A stretch of DNA of 64,000 bases from WHSV01 sp050694055 (GTDB taxonomy: Bacteria > Actinomycetota > CADDZG01 > WHSQ01). The stretch is from assembly GCA_050694055.1 (NCBI GenBank), contig JBOGWX010000035.1:1-64000 (forward strand). Reading direction: 5' to 3'. The translations under genes and the position numbers were made by a program. Below the pieces are notes generated by a model, which was not told the origin of the DNA, did no database searches, and saw nothing but the letters and a program-made list of their open reading frames with translations. This document shows, piece by piece, positions 8,192 to 17,027 of this stretch; position 1 is the first letter of the stretch, and each line of letters starts with the position of its first letter.

Positions 8192-8821
8192 TCAAGCGAG
8201 CTCCAGTAGCGCCTCTACCTCGGGGATCGACTGACCCGGGAACTTGTGGAGCACCGTCGTCATGCCCGCTCCCTGCGCCGCCTTGAGATGGCCCGGATGG
8301 TCGTCGACGAACACGCAGTCCTCGGGCTTTAGGTCTAGCCTGTCGATGGTCAGCTTGAAGATGGCCGGGTCCGGCTTCCGTAAACCCACCTCGCCCGAGA
8401 TCACGACCACGTCGAACAGGTCGTTGATACGCGCCAGCGGGTACAGGCCCAGTCCCCACGAGTTCGACAGCAGCGCCGTCTTAAAGCCTCGCGCCCGTGC
8501 GCGCTCGACCAGCTCGAACATGTCCTCCTCGAGCTCGAGAGCCTCGAACAAACGATCTACCAGGCCCCCATGAGCGATGTCCACGCCTGAGTACTCACTG
8601 AGTCGATGGGCAAAGGCGACGGCGAAGTGCTCTTCGGACATCCGCCCCGTCTCGAAGTCGGTCACGAGCGCGTCCTCCGACCCCATGTAGGCACTCAGTG
8701 CGGCTCGTACCAGATGCTGCATCTCGATCCCGTGGGCTATCGCGAACGCCGCCATTGCGTCCTCGAGCGAGCTGGTCAGCACGCCACCGAAGTCGACGAC
8801 CAGGGCTCTGTAGGAGCTCAT
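8192..8821 (-). CDS. HAD-superfamily phosphatase (ACAD10-type HAD module)
   Basis: A 209-residue HAD hydrolase of the IA subfamily. Motif I is VVDFGGVLTSS (nucleophile Asp; the usual second Asp is Gly, as in the GGVL subgroup that includes ACAD10 and the N-terminal domain of soluble epoxide hydrolase). Motif II is ALLSNS, motif III the Lys of LRKPDP, motif IV CVFVDDHPGHL. The start ATG (8821-8819) overlaps the upstream kinase stop as ATGA, so translation is coupled. With the kinase and acyl-CoA dehydrogenase in the same operon, the likely substrate is a phosphorylated acyl compound. Confidence 0.88.
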   Translation of the reverse strand: MSSYRALVVDFGGVLTSSLEDAMAAFAIAHGIEMQHLVRAALSAYMGSEDALVTDFETGRMSEEHFAVAFAHRLSEYSGVDIAHGGLVDRLFEALELEEDMFELVERARARGFKTALLSNSWGLGLYPLARINDLFDVVVISGEVGLRKPDPAIFKLTIDRLDLKPEDCVFVDDHPGHLKAAQGAGMTTVLHKFPGQSIPEVEALLELA

Positions 8822-9864
8822 GAACGCCTCGCTACCTCCAGTCCCCGGCGCGCCAGAACCGGAACCCCGTCGGCCATTCGAGCAAAGAAGGGGTCGTCGG
8901 TCACGCCCGCAAGGTGACGGGCGTACGACCCCTCGAGCAGGATGGCCAGCTTCCATGTCGCCAGCACCCGGTACCAATCGAGCGCCGACGTGTCCCCGCC
9001 CGTGGCTTGTTCGTAGCGCTCGACCAACTCGGCGCGAGAGCAAAAGCCCGGTAGACGAGTCACGCGATTGAGATCCGCAAAGACATCGTCGCCTCCCTCA
9101 CTCTCCTCGAGCCAGAACGATGTCATCCAGCCCAGATCGGCGAGGGGATCACCGAGCGTCGACATCTCCCAGTCGAGGATCGACACCAGGCGTGCCGGCG
9201 GCTCGAATGCGAACATGAGGTTGTCGAGTTTGTAGTCCCCGTGAACGAGTGTGGTTGAGGATGATTCCGGCCGGTTGTCGTCCAACCACTCGCCGAGCTC
9301 TTCGAGTTCGGGAACGGGTCTCGTCATGGGCAGGGTCAACTCGAGCTGGCCGCTCCAGCGTCTGAGCTGCCGCTGCAGGTAGCCATCCCTCTTGCCGAAG
9401 TCACCCAAACCGCAGGCATCGACATCCACGGAATGGAGCTCTACGAGCGCGTCCACGACCTCTTCTCCGATTGCGGCTCTGGCCGTCTCACCGAACGCCT
9501 TCGGAAGCTCCGCTCGAATCACCAGACCCTCGACCCGCTCCATGAGGTAGAAGGGCACTCCGATCACGGATTCGTCATCGCACGCAAGAACCGTCGCCGG
9601 GGAACGCACGAGGCTGGAGTCGAGGGCATGAAGCACGCGGTACTCGCGGTTGACGTCGTGAGCCGTGGGCAGGAACGCCCCGCTCGGCGGGCGGCGCAGC
9701 ACGTAATCTCCGGTTCCGTACCTGACGAAGAAGGTCTCGTTCGAATGCCCCGCCTGATGCCGCTGCACCGAGAGCTCGGACCGCGCGCCGAAGTGCGTAT
9801 CGAGATAGCTCTTGAGCGCCACCTCGTCGATCAGCGGGCGCGCCTCGAGCGGGGCGTCCGTCAA
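8818..9864 (-). CDS. APH-family kinase (ACAD10/11-type phosphotransferase)
   Basis: A 348-residue kinase of the aminoglycoside-phosphotransferase/choline-kinase fold. The ATP loop region is HQAGHSNETFFV, the catalytic loop LVHGDYKLDNLMF (HGDxxxxN), and the metal-binding Asp is in SILDWEMSTLGDPLADL. These exact signatures are those of the kinase module of ACAD10/ACAD11 rather than antibiotic-resistance enzymes. It starts at TTG overlapping the acyl-CoA dehydrogenase stop (TTGA) and ends overlapping the HAD start (ATGA). It probably phosphorylates a hydroxylated acyl-CoA. Confidence 0.88.
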   Translation of the reverse strand: MTDAPLEARPLIDEVALKSYLDTHFGARSELSVQRHQAGHSNETFFVRYGTGDYVLRRPPSGAFLPTAHDVNREYRVLHALDSSLVRSPATVLACDDESVIGVPFYLMERVEGLVIRAELPKAFGETARAAIGEEVVDALVELHSVDVDACGLGDFGKRDGYLQRQLRRWSGQLELTLPMTRPVPELEELGEWLDDNRPESSSTTLVHGDYKLDNLMFAFEPPARLVSILDWEMSTLGDPLADLGWMTSFWLEESEGGDDVFADLNRVTRLPGFCSRAELVERYEQATGGDTSALDWYRVLATWKLAILLEGSYARHLAGVTDDPFFARMADGVPVLARRGLEVARRS

Positions 9865-11081
9865 GCGATGCCCCCGGTCGCGCTCTTGGTTCCTTCGCCG
9901 CTCATCGCGGCCTTGAGTACGTTGCGTGCGATAACCATGCGATGGACCTCGCTGGGCCCGTCGTAGATGCGAGCGGCGCGCGCATCTCGGTAGAAGCGCT
10001 CGAGCGGCAGATCTTGCGAATAGCCGAGGGAACCATGCACCTGCAGAGCACGATCGACCACCGAGTTGAGGATCTCACTTACGTAGACCTTGGCCATCGA
10101 GACCTCCTGACGATACTCGTCACCTCGCTCGATCAAATAGGCAGCATGGAGCACCATCAGCCGGGCCGCGTACAACTCGATGGCCGAGTCGGCCAGCCAA
10201 TTCTGAACCGTCTGGCGCCTGGCAAGTGGTTCACCGAAGGTCTCACGAGTCAGCGCGCGTTCGGCCGCGAGGTCGAGGGAACGCTGCGCCACACCGATCC
10301 ATCGCATGCAGTGAGCCAGACGAGCAGGACCGAGCCGCACCTGGGCGAGCTTGTAGCCCTCACCCAGGTCACCCAGCAGGGCGTCCCGCTCCACCCGGCA
10401 GTCTTCCAAGAGAACCTCGCAGTGCCCGCCCGGTGAGCTGGTTCCCATGACGGGAACCTCTCGGATGAGCTTCCAACCGGGGTTGTCCTCGTCCACCAGA
10501 AAGAGCGAGTACGCGTTTCTGTCTCCCGCAACCCCCGTGCGAGCGACGACGATCGCAAAAGCCGCACCCGCGGCGCCGCTGATGAACCACTTCTCTCCGT
10601 TGATGACCCAACCCTCACCCTCTCGGCGCGCCGCGGTCTGGAGCCCGAGCGGATCGGACCCGGCGGCCCGCTCCGTCATGGCGAAGCACGATCGCACGCG
10701 ACCCTCTGCCAGCGGTCTGAGATAGCGTTCGTGCTGCTCGGGTGTGCCCGCGTACAACAGAAGGTGCATGTTGCCCTCATCGGGGGCCATTGCGTTCAGT
10801 CCCAAGGACGCCATGGCAGAGACTCCGCACTCCTGGGAGACGATCGCCATCCCGAGGGGGCCGAGCCCAAGACCGCCCCACTCGGCGGGAAGGTGGGGGT
10901 TGAACAGGTCGCGCTCCTTGGCCTCCGCACGCAACCGTTCGATCGCAGCGTTGAACCGCTCGCCCTCGATCTCGACGTCGGTTCCGAGTGCGTTCTCTGC
11001 CGGAAGAACGACCTCCCGAACGAAAGCCGCCACGGCCTTCTGCACCTTCGCGATGTCCGCAGGCAGTTCGAAGTCGATCAT
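9861..11081 (-). CDS. Acyl-CoA dehydrogenase family protein
   Basis: A 406-residue FAD flavoenzyme, first gene of a three-gene overlapping operon. ATG 11081 is preceded by GGAGGAG at good spacing; the open frame upstream is unrelated sequence. Family motifs are present: CFAMTERAAGSDP (FAD/substrate signature 1), INGEKWFISGAAG, and the C-terminal QVHGSLGYSQDLPLERFYRDARAARIYDGPSEVHRMVIAR signature split over residues about 345-390. The segment ending IYDGPSEVH matches the ACAD10/11-like subgroup, where the position of the catalytic Glu of classical enzymes differs. It would oxidise acyl-CoA, or eliminate phosphate if it works with the kinase below. Confidence 0.92.
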   Translation of the reverse strand: MIDFELPADIAKVQKAVAAFVREVVLPAENALGTDVEIEGERFNAAIERLRAEAKERDLFNPHLPAEWGGLGLGPLGMAIVSQECGVSAMASLGLNAMAPDEGNMHLLLYAGTPEQHERYLRPLAEGRVRSCFAMTERAAGSDPLGLQTAARREGEGWVINGEKWFISGAAGAAFAIVVARTGVAGDRNAYSLFLVDEDNPGWKLIREVPVMGTSSPGGHCEVLLEDCRVERDALLGDLGEGYKLAQVRLGPARLAHCMRWIGVAQRSLDLAAERALTRETFGEPLARRQTVQNWLADSAIELYAARLMVLHAAYLIERGDEYRQEVSMAKVYVSEILNSVVDRALQVHGSLGYSQDLPLERFYRDARAARIYDGPSEVHRMVIARNVLKAAMSGEGTKSATGGIA

Positions 11082-11123
11082 CGAATCGCTCCTCCAAGTG
11101 GTACTCGTAGTCTGGGGTACCTG

Positions 11124-11129
11124 TACGCT
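11124..11129 (+). promoter_or_regulatory. TANNNT -10 box for a leaderless start (coxB)
   Basis: TACGCT is followed by 7 bases and ATG 11137. It lies in the 55-base divergent gap between the acyl-CoA dehydrogenase and cytochrome oxidase genes. No Shine-Dalgarno precedes the coxB ATG. Confidence 0.45.
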
Positions 11130-11136
11130 CGTCAGA

Positions 11137-11874
11137 ATGTCGTCACGTCGGTCGATCGTACTTCTGGGCACTGCTTGCTCAACCGTCGCCGTCGCCGGCT
11201 GTGCGCCTCAGCCGGTCAACTCCCAGGGTGAGGAGATCAAGGGTCTATACGACCTGTTCACGATAGTCGCCGCGGTCATCTTCGTCCTGGTTGCCGGGCT
11301 AATCGCGTGGAGCATTCTCAGCTACCGAGCCAGGCCGGGGGACAACGAGCTCCCCGAACAGTTCCACTCCAACGTAAAGCTGGAGCTCTTGTGGTTCGCC
11401 ATCCCCACGCTCATCGTCATCGGGCTCTTCGTCTCGTCGACCCTCGTGCTCAACAGGATCAACGACGAGGCTGAGGATCCGGTCGCCATCGTCAACGTCG
11501 AGGGATTCCAGTGGGGCTGGCGCTTTCAGTACGAGGGCGAGGATGTGTCGATCATCAGCAGACCCGATGAGCCCGCCGCCATTTCGCTGCCGGTGGGCGA
11601 GCCGGTCACCTTCGTCATCACCTCCAATGACGTGCAGCACTCGTTCTACATCACGGAGTTTCTGTTGAAGCGGGACGCCGTTCCGGGTAGAGAGAACCGT
11701 TTACCCATCACCATCGACGAGGAGGGCACCTACAACGGTCGCTGCGCAGAGTTCTGTGGTCTCCTGCATTACGAGATGCCGTTCATCATCAACGCGGTGC
11801 CGCCGGAGGAATATCGCGCCTGGTTGGACGAACAGACCGGCGATCAAGAACAGGTGGGGCAGGCACGTGGCTAA
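11137..11874 (+). CDS. coxB: Cytochrome c oxidase subunit II
   Basis: A 245-residue CuA-bearing subunit of the aa3 oxidase; takes electrons from the bc1 complex. The N-terminus has a lipobox-like VAVAGC (Cys22), as in actinobacterial CtaC, then two transmembrane helices (about 38-60 and 82-103). The periplasmic cupredoxin domain carries the complete CuA ligand set: His in DVQHSFYI, and CAEFCGLLHYEM with both Cys, Glu, His and Met. The start at ATG 11137 gives a normal signal sequence. coxA follows after 14 bases. Confidence 0.95.
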   Translation: MSSRRSIVLLGTACSTVAVAGCAPQPVNSQGEEIKGLYDLFTIVAAVIFVLVAGLIAWSILSYRARPGDNELPEQFHSNVKLELLWFAIPTLIVIGLFVSSTLVLNRINDEAEDPVAIVNVEGFQWGWRFQYEGEDVSIISRPDEPAAISLPVGEPVTFVITSNDVQHSFYITEFLLKRDAVPGRENRLPITIDEEGTYNGRCAEFCGLLHYEMPFIINAVPPEEYRAWLDEQTGDQEQVGQARG

Positions 11875-11888
11875 CGAGGGAGCGGCTC

Positions 11889-13586
11889 ATGGCGACGGTT
11901 GACACGACCGCGCCGCCAGACGTGCGCCAGCACGAGCGCGCGGGTCTCCTCGACTACGCGACCACGACGGACCACAAGAAGATCGGCGTCCTCTACATCT
12001 ACACCTCGATGTTCTTCTTCCTTCTCGCCGGAGTGCTCGCGTTGTTCATGCGAGCCGAACTGGCCGAGCCGGGTCTTCAGTTCCTTGACAACCAGACCTA
12101 CAACGAGTTCTTCACGATGCACGGCACCGCGATGATGTTCTTCTTCATCGTCCCCCTGGCGTTGGGCTTCGCCAACTACTTCATCCCCCTGCACATCGGC
12201 GCGCCGGACGTCGCCTACCCGCGCGTCAACGCGCTGACCTACTGGTTGTTCCTGCTCGGAGGGCTGACGGCGTTCTCCGGCTTCTTCACCTCGGGGGGCG
12301 CCGCCAGCTTCGGATGGACGGGGTACGTGCCGCTGTCGGACGGCACTTATTCGCCGGGCACGGGAGGCGACCTGTGGGTCATCGGTCTCACATTGTCGGG
12401 TGTGTCGGGGACCTTGGGGGCGGTTAACTTCGTCGCAACGGTCTTCGGGATGCGGGCGCCGGGAATGACGATGTTCCGGCTGCCGATCTTCGTCTGGAAC
12501 ATGCTCGTGGTGAGCGCACTGATCTTGTTCACCTTCCCGGTACTCACCGCCGCGCTCGCGATGCTGTTCATCGACCGGAACTTCGGAGGTGGGTTCTTCG
12601 ATCCAGCCCAGGGCGGCGACCCCATCCTTTGGCAGCATCTGTTCTGGTTCTTCGGCCACCCCGAGGTGTATATCGCGATACTTCCGTTCTTCGGCGTGAT
12701 CACGGAGATCATCCCCGTGTTCGCGCGCAAGCCGCTGTTCGGATATCGGGGTTTCGTTCTGGCCACGCTGCTCATCGGCGCCTACAGCTTCTCGGTGTGG
12801 GCACACCATATGTTCACCACCGGCGCGGTCGACGGGCCGTTCTTCTCGGCAACCTCGATGCTGATCGCGGTGCCGACGGGGATCAAGTTCTTCAACTGGA
12901 TCTCAACCATGTGGCGGGGCAAGATCAGATTCGCCTCGCCGATGCTGTTCGCGCTCGGCTTCCTCTTCATGTTCTTAATGGGTGGTGTGACTGGAGTGTT
13001 CCTCGCATCCCCCCCGATCGACTTCGCCACCCACGACACCTATTACGTGGTCGCGCATTTCCACTACGTGCTGTTCGGTGGGAGCGTCTTCGCAGTGTTC
13101 GCGGGACTCTACTACTGGGGGCCGAAGATCTGGGGGCGTATGTTCGACGAGCGTCTGGCGAGAATCCACTTCTGGCTCATGCTGATCGGGTTCAACATGA
13201 CTTTCTTTCCGATGCACCAGCTGGGACTCGACGGGATGCCGAGACGCTATGCTGACTATGCGGCCGACACCGGGTGGCAACCACTAAACCTGCTTGCCAC
13301 CGCCGGATCCTTCATCATGGCGCTTTCGATCGTTGTCTTCTTGCTGAACTTCGTGAAGATGAAGCGTTCGGGTCCGCTCGCGGGCGACGATCCATGGGGC
13401 GGCTACACGCTCGAGTGGGGAACGACTTCGCCACCGCCCCACCACAACTTCAAGCGATTGCCTCGCATCCGGTCCGAGCGCCCGGTGTTCGACGAGAAGC
13501 ACGCCGACGAGCTCGCGGCTCGTCCGTCTAGTGAGGCAAAGTCGGGAACCGACATGAGGAAGAACACAGAGGATCGACGTGGCTGA
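11889..13586 (+). CDS. coxA: Cytochrome c oxidase subunit I
   Basis: A 565-residue, twelve-helix catalytic subunit of the heme-copper oxidase (A-type). The low-spin heme ligand is in FFTMHGTAMMFFF. The CuB site with the cross-linked His-Tyr is in FFGHPEVYIAILPFFG, followed by WAHHMF and the heme ligands in VAHFHYVLFGG. The K-channel Lys is in VPTGIKFFNW. GAGGGA precedes the ATG. The charged C-terminal tail overlaps the start of the subunit IV gene by 8 bases. Confidence 0.97.
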   Translation: MATVDTTAPPDVRQHERAGLLDYATTTDHKKIGVLYIYTSMFFFLLAGVLALFMRAELAEPGLQFLDNQTYNEFFTMHGTAMMFFFIVPLALGFANYFIPLHIGAPDVAYPRVNALTYWLFLLGGLTAFSGFFTSGGAASFGWTGYVPLSDGTYSPGTGGDLWVIGLTLSGVSGTLGAVNFVATVFGMRAPGMTMFRLPIFVWNMLVVSALILFTFPVLTAALAMLFIDRNFGGGFFDPAQGGDPILWQHLFWFFGHPEVYIAILPFFGVITEIIPVFARKPLFGYRGFVLATLLIGAYSFSVWAHHMFTTGAVDGPFFSATSMLIAVPTGIKFFNWISTMWRGKIRFASPMLFALGFLFMFLMGGVTGVFLASPPIDFATHDTYYVVAHFHYVLFGGSVFAVFAGLYYWGPKIWGRMFDERLARIHFWLMLIGFNMTFFPMHQLGLDGMPRRYADYAADTGWQPLNLLATAGSFIMALSIVVFLLNFVKMKRSGPLAGDDPWGGYTLEWGTTSPPPHHNFKRLPRIRSERPVFDEKHADELAARPSSEAKSGTDMRKNTEDRRG

Positions 13587-14013
13587 GGAGGTCCGCTTCT
13601 TCCTGCGTACGGCCGTCTACACGCTGTTCGTTACGGTCGTCTACTGGTTCTTCAGCTATGAGATCGCCGGCTCCATCCTGTTGCTGACATTGGGACTCTC
13701 CGCCGTCTTCTTCGTCGTGGTCGGAGTCGTCATGATCCGCCACGCGCGCAACGACCTGGTGCCCGACGACACCCGTCCTGCGAACGCAATTCAGCGCACG
13801 CTCGGCTTCGACGAAGAAGAGGGGGACACCGTTACTCCACCGCTCGTCATCGAGGACGACCCGCTTCCGTCGTCGAGCATCTGGCCGCTCGTGGCCGCCG
13901 TCGCGGCCCTGCTGCTGGGCCTGGGCTTGGTCTATGGGGGGTGGATGTGGGGGCCGGGCGGGCTGTTGGCCGTCATCGCTCTCAGGGGCTGGGTGACCCA
14001 ACTGGACGGGTAG
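13579..14013 (+). CDS. ctaF: Cytochrome c oxidase subunit IV, actinobacterial type
   Basis: A 144-residue membrane protein that starts at GTG 13579 inside the coxA 3' end (GAGG 6 bases upstream). It has two N-terminal helices (about 8-28 and 30-52) and two C-terminal helices (about 98-135), with an acidic loop between. This matches the CtaF family restricted to Actinomycetota, which packs on the aa3 oxidase in the bc1-aa3 supercomplex. Its position directly after coxA supports the call. Confidence 0.85.
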   Translation: MAEEVRFFLRTAVYTLFVTVVYWFFSYEIAGSILLLTLGLSAVFFVVVGVVMIRHARNDLVPDDTRPANAIQRTLGFDEEEGDTVTPPLVIEDDPLPSSSIWPLVAAVAALLLGLGLVYGGWMWGPGGLLAVIALRGWVTQLDG

Positions 14014-14045
14014 CTGCTGCTCAGAGAGTTGGGCCGGCGGAGCAC

Positions 14046-15404
14046 TTAGTCGTGAGGCACCTCTTCGAAGCCGCCCTCCGGGGTGCGCCTCAACCGCACC
14101 CCCTTGCTGCGTAGCAGCGGATGGGCCTCGGATGATTGCAACTCCCTGCACAACCTGTAGGCGATGTAGCCACCTAGGACCGGTACGACGAACAGCCCTA
14201 TGCGCAGGAACCACACCATCGCCTCGATGGGCACGTTGAAGGTGAGCGCGAGAACGTCGTTACCCCCGGCGATCGTAAGAATCGTGACGTACAGGATGGC
14301 TCCAACCCCGATCGCGGTGCGAACCGGGCGATCGCGCGGCCTGTCGAGCATGTGATGCGCCTGAAGATCCTTGGTGAACCGCTGCTCGATCAGCGGCCAC
14401 AGCGCCATCACGGTGAAGCCGATGCCGGGGATCACGACTCCGGGGATGAACATCGAAGGAATCGTGATACCGAAGATGGTCGGCTCGAACGCGGGGAACA
14501 GACGGATCGCCCCCTCCAGCCAGCCCACGTACCAATCGGGCTGGCTCGGCGCGCTCACGGCCGAGGCGTCGAACGGACCGTAGCTCCACACCGCGTTGAT
14601 CTGCACGAGCCCTCCGAGAAGGGCCAGAACCGCACCGGTGAGCAGCATGAGACCGAGCGATTTGAAGACCTGCTGAGGCCAGAACGCCTTTCCTACGACG
14701 TTCCGCTCGGTTCGTCCTTTGCCGGCGAACTGCGTGTGCTTCTGGCGCCACAGAATGCCGAGATGGACGGTGATGAGGCCGATGACCAGCGCCGGCAGCA
14801 ACATGACGTGCAAGACGAACAGTCTCGAGATGATGCCCTCGGTCGGGAACTCGCCACCGAAAACCAAGAACCCGAGATACGGGCCCACGAAGGGGATCGA
14901 GATGAGGGCCGAGTACGCGATACGTAAACCGGTTCCCGAGAGAAGGTCGTCCGGCAGCGAGTAACCAGTGAAACCCATGCCGATGGCGAGCACCAGCAGC
15001 GTGACGCCCACCATCCAGTTGATCTCCCGCGGCTTGCGAAAGGCTCCCGTGAAGAAGACACGCACCATGTGAGCGACGATCGACGCCACAAAGACCAGCG
15101 CCGCCCAGTGATGGATCTGCCGCATGACCAGACCGGCGCGCACCTCGAAGCTGAGACGAAGAACCGACTCGTAGGCGGCCGACATCTCCCGGCCGCGCAA
15201 CGGTTCGTAGGAGCCCTCGTAGATGACCGGCGCCGCATCCGGCCGGTAGAACAAAGTCAGATAGGTCCCCGTCGCCACCAGGATGACGAAGCAGAAGAGC
15301 GCGATCTCCCCCAGCAGAAACGACCAATGGTCCGGAAAGATCTTCTTCAATCCCTTGCGCGCCCAATGGGCTGCGCCGAGGCGCTCGTCGACCCACTTCA
15401 ACAT
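14046..15404 (-). CDS. qcrB: Cytochrome bc1 complex cytochrome b subunit
   Basis: A 452-residue protein with about eight to nine helices; oxidises menaquinol at the bc1 complex. Heme-ligand His pairs are in RQIHHWAALVFVASIVAHM and VLHVMLLPALVIGLITVHL. The Qo-site motif is PDWY (SQPDWYVGW), the actinobacterial variant of PEWY. The long cytoplasmic C-terminus is also typical of actinobacterial QcrB. It is last in the qcrCAB order and convergent with the oxidase genes. Confidence 0.96.
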   Translation of the reverse strand: MLKWVDERLGAAHWARKGLKKIFPDHWSFLLGEIALFCFVILVATGTYLTLFYRPDAAPVIYEGSYEPLRGREMSAAYESVLRLSFEVRAGLVMRQIHHWAALVFVASIVAHMVRVFFTGAFRKPREINWMVGVTLLVLAIGMGFTGYSLPDDLLSGTGLRIAYSALISIPFVGPYLGFLVFGGEFPTEGIISRLFVLHVMLLPALVIGLITVHLGILWRQKHTQFAGKGRTERNVVGKAFWPQQVFKSLGLMLLTGAVLALLGGLVQINAVWSYGPFDASAVSAPSQPDWYVGWLEGAIRLFPAFEPTIFGITIPSMFIPGVVIPGIGFTVMALWPLIEQRFTKDLQAHHMLDRPRDRPVRTAIGVGAILYVTILTIAGGNDVLALTFNVPIEAMVWFLRIGLFVVPVLGGYIAYRLCRELQSSEAHPLLRSKGVRLRRTPEGGFEEVPHD

Positions 15405-15417
15405 CCGAGCGACGCCT

Positions 15418-16248
15418 TCACTCGGTATCCATGTTCCAGAAGCTCGGGCCCACCGGTTCGGGGAAGTCGCCCGTCGCCACCAGGAAGCCGGCGTCGTCGA
15501 TGGTCATCGGAAGCTGCGGCAGCGGACGGGCCGCGGGGCCGAAGACCGGCCGGCAGCCGTTGGTCACGTCGAAGGTCGACTGGTGACAGGGGCACAAGAG
15601 CTGCCTGGCCTCGGCGCGGTAGAGACCGACCGGACATCCCGCGTGCGTGCAGATCTTCGAGTAGGCCACGCAACCCTCCGGCGCCCACTCGGCGCGCCCC
15701 TCGGGCAGATCGAGGATCTGGGGCTCGACCTTGATGATCACGGTCTGGGAATCGGCTTCGCCCTCGAAACCGGCGGGAAAGACCGTCTTGATCCCGTTGA
15801 GCGGGATGTCGTCGGGACGCTGTGGCGTGCCGAAGCGATCAACGATCCGTGCACCCGCGGTCCACTTGGTCTCCTCGAGACTCTGCCCCGGCCGGGGGCC
15901 GAGGGACAAGGCGGGGATAGCGAGTGCGGCCCCGAGTGTGGCTCCGGCACCGACCACGAGCCGAACGAGCAGCTTGCGGCGGGTGACTGCCTCCGGGGTG
16001 ACCGTGGTCCCGCCCTGCTCGCTCCCAATGGGCTCCGACTCGAATGGCTCGCGCTCCTCGGTCTCGGTGGGAGCCTCCATCAAGTTGGTCGCCCATCCGA
16101 CGATGCCGGCGCCCAGGCCACCGAGCGCCAGACCCAACAACACGCCCTCGACCTGAGCCGACTCGCCCAGGAAGTAGTACCCGACCAGGCCCAGGGACGC
16201 CACCATCGAGATCCCGAGGGACGCGTAGATCCAGCGCTCGGGCTTCAC
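15418..16248 (-). CDS. qcrA: Cytochrome bc1 complex Rieske iron-sulfur subunit
   Basis: A 276-residue protein with three N-terminal transmembrane helices (about 8-28, 33-55 and 92-115), the arrangement specific to actinobacterial QcrA. The 2Fe-2S cluster ligands are in CTHAGC and CPCHQSTFD, and residues downstream of the cluster are intact. GTG 16248 is chosen because it overlaps the qcrC stop as GTGA and has GGAGAGGA upstream; the longer open frame is read-through of qcrC coding sequence. qcrB starts 13 bases after the stop. Confidence 0.94.
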   Translation of the reverse strand: MKPERWIYASLGISMVASLGLVGYYFLGESAQVEGVLLGLALGGLGAGIVGWATNLMEAPTETEEREPFESEPIGSEQGGTTVTPEAVTRRKLLVRLVVGAGATLGAALAIPALSLGPRPGQSLEETKWTAGARIVDRFGTPQRPDDIPLNGIKTVFPAGFEGEADSQTVIIKVEPQILDLPEGRAEWAPEGCVAYSKICTHAGCPVGLYRAEARQLLCPCHQSTFDVTNGCRPVFGPAARPLPQLPMTIDDAGFLVATGDFPEPVGPSFWNMDTE

Positions 16249-17027
16249 GCTGCGTCCTCTCCGTCGCCGGAGTTCCGCCGGCTCGAACCTACGAACAGGA
16301 TGACGACCAGCAGCGCGCCCATGCCAACGAACCACGCCACGAACCCCTCCGGCACCGGACCGATGCCCCCGATGTCGGCGCCGCCCGGACGAGGTTCTTC
16401 TCTGAGATAGATCACGAAGTTGACGATGTCGTTGAGCTGCGCCTCACTGAACTCGAACTGGGGCATCTGGCCGGGGCCGACGATTACCGCCTCGGCGACC
16501 TGGACGTCGGTCGCCGCGTAGAGGCTCGGAGCCAGCGCCTCGTTGCCCACGGCACCACCGGCCCCCGTGGCTCCATGACAGGCGGCGCAGTTCTCGATGT
16601 ACGAAGCTTGTCCCGCGGACAGATCCGTGCCCTCGAGGTCGACCTCGGGAATGGCCGGACCGTCGCCGAAGGTGCCGACGTGCGCGACCAGCGCTTGTAT
16701 CTCTTCGTCGTTGAAGGCGGGCTCCTTGCGAATCGCTTGATCGGCGTTCGCCAGCGGCATCCGCCCGGTGGTCAGTTGAAAATTCGCCGACGCCTCTCCC
16801 ACGCCAACCAACGACGGGCCGTTGCCGGTCCCCTCGCCGTCGATGCCGTGGCACGAGGAGCACGAGGCCGCGTAGAGCTCCGCGCCGTCGATCTGCTCGT
16901 CGGTTTGAGTCGCGCCGGCTATCTTGGAGCTCTCGAGCGGATAGCCGTCCTGCGCCACCGACTCCCCCGAGAGGTAGAGCGCGAGGCCGACCGCGGCCCC
17001 GGCCGCCAGCAGGACCGGTCTAGCCAC
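16245..17027 (-). CDS. qcrC: Cytochrome bc1 complex diheme cytochrome c subunit
   Basis: A 260-residue membrane-anchored cytochrome c with two CxxCH heme sites (CSSCH near residue 56 and CAACH near 148), each followed by a Met-bearing segment (GRMPLA; GQMPQF). An N-terminal hydrophobic segment and a C-terminal anchor (about 230-250) hold it in the membrane. In Actinomycetota this diheme QcrC replaces cytochrome c1 and passes electrons straight to CuA without soluble cytochrome c. It starts at GTG 17027, overlapping the small membrane protein upstream by 8 bases. Confidence 0.94.
   Translation of the reverse strand: MARPVLLAAGAAVGLALYLSGESVAQDGYPLESSKIAGATQTDEQIDGAELYAASCSSCHGIDGEGTGNGPSLVGVGEASANFQLTTGRMPLANADQAIRKEPAFNDEEIQALVAHVGTFGDGPAIPEVDLEGTDLSAGQASYIENCAACHGATGAGGAVGNEALAPSLYAATDVQVAEAVIVGPGQMPQFEFSEAQLNDIVNFVIYLREEPRPGGADIGGIGPVPEGFVAWFVGMGALLVVILFVGSSRRNSGDGEDAA

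Noticed and set aside
9433..9966. Long plus-strand frame inside the kinase gene
   Set aside because: It is antisense to intact kinase and dehydrogenase genes and has no recognisable content.
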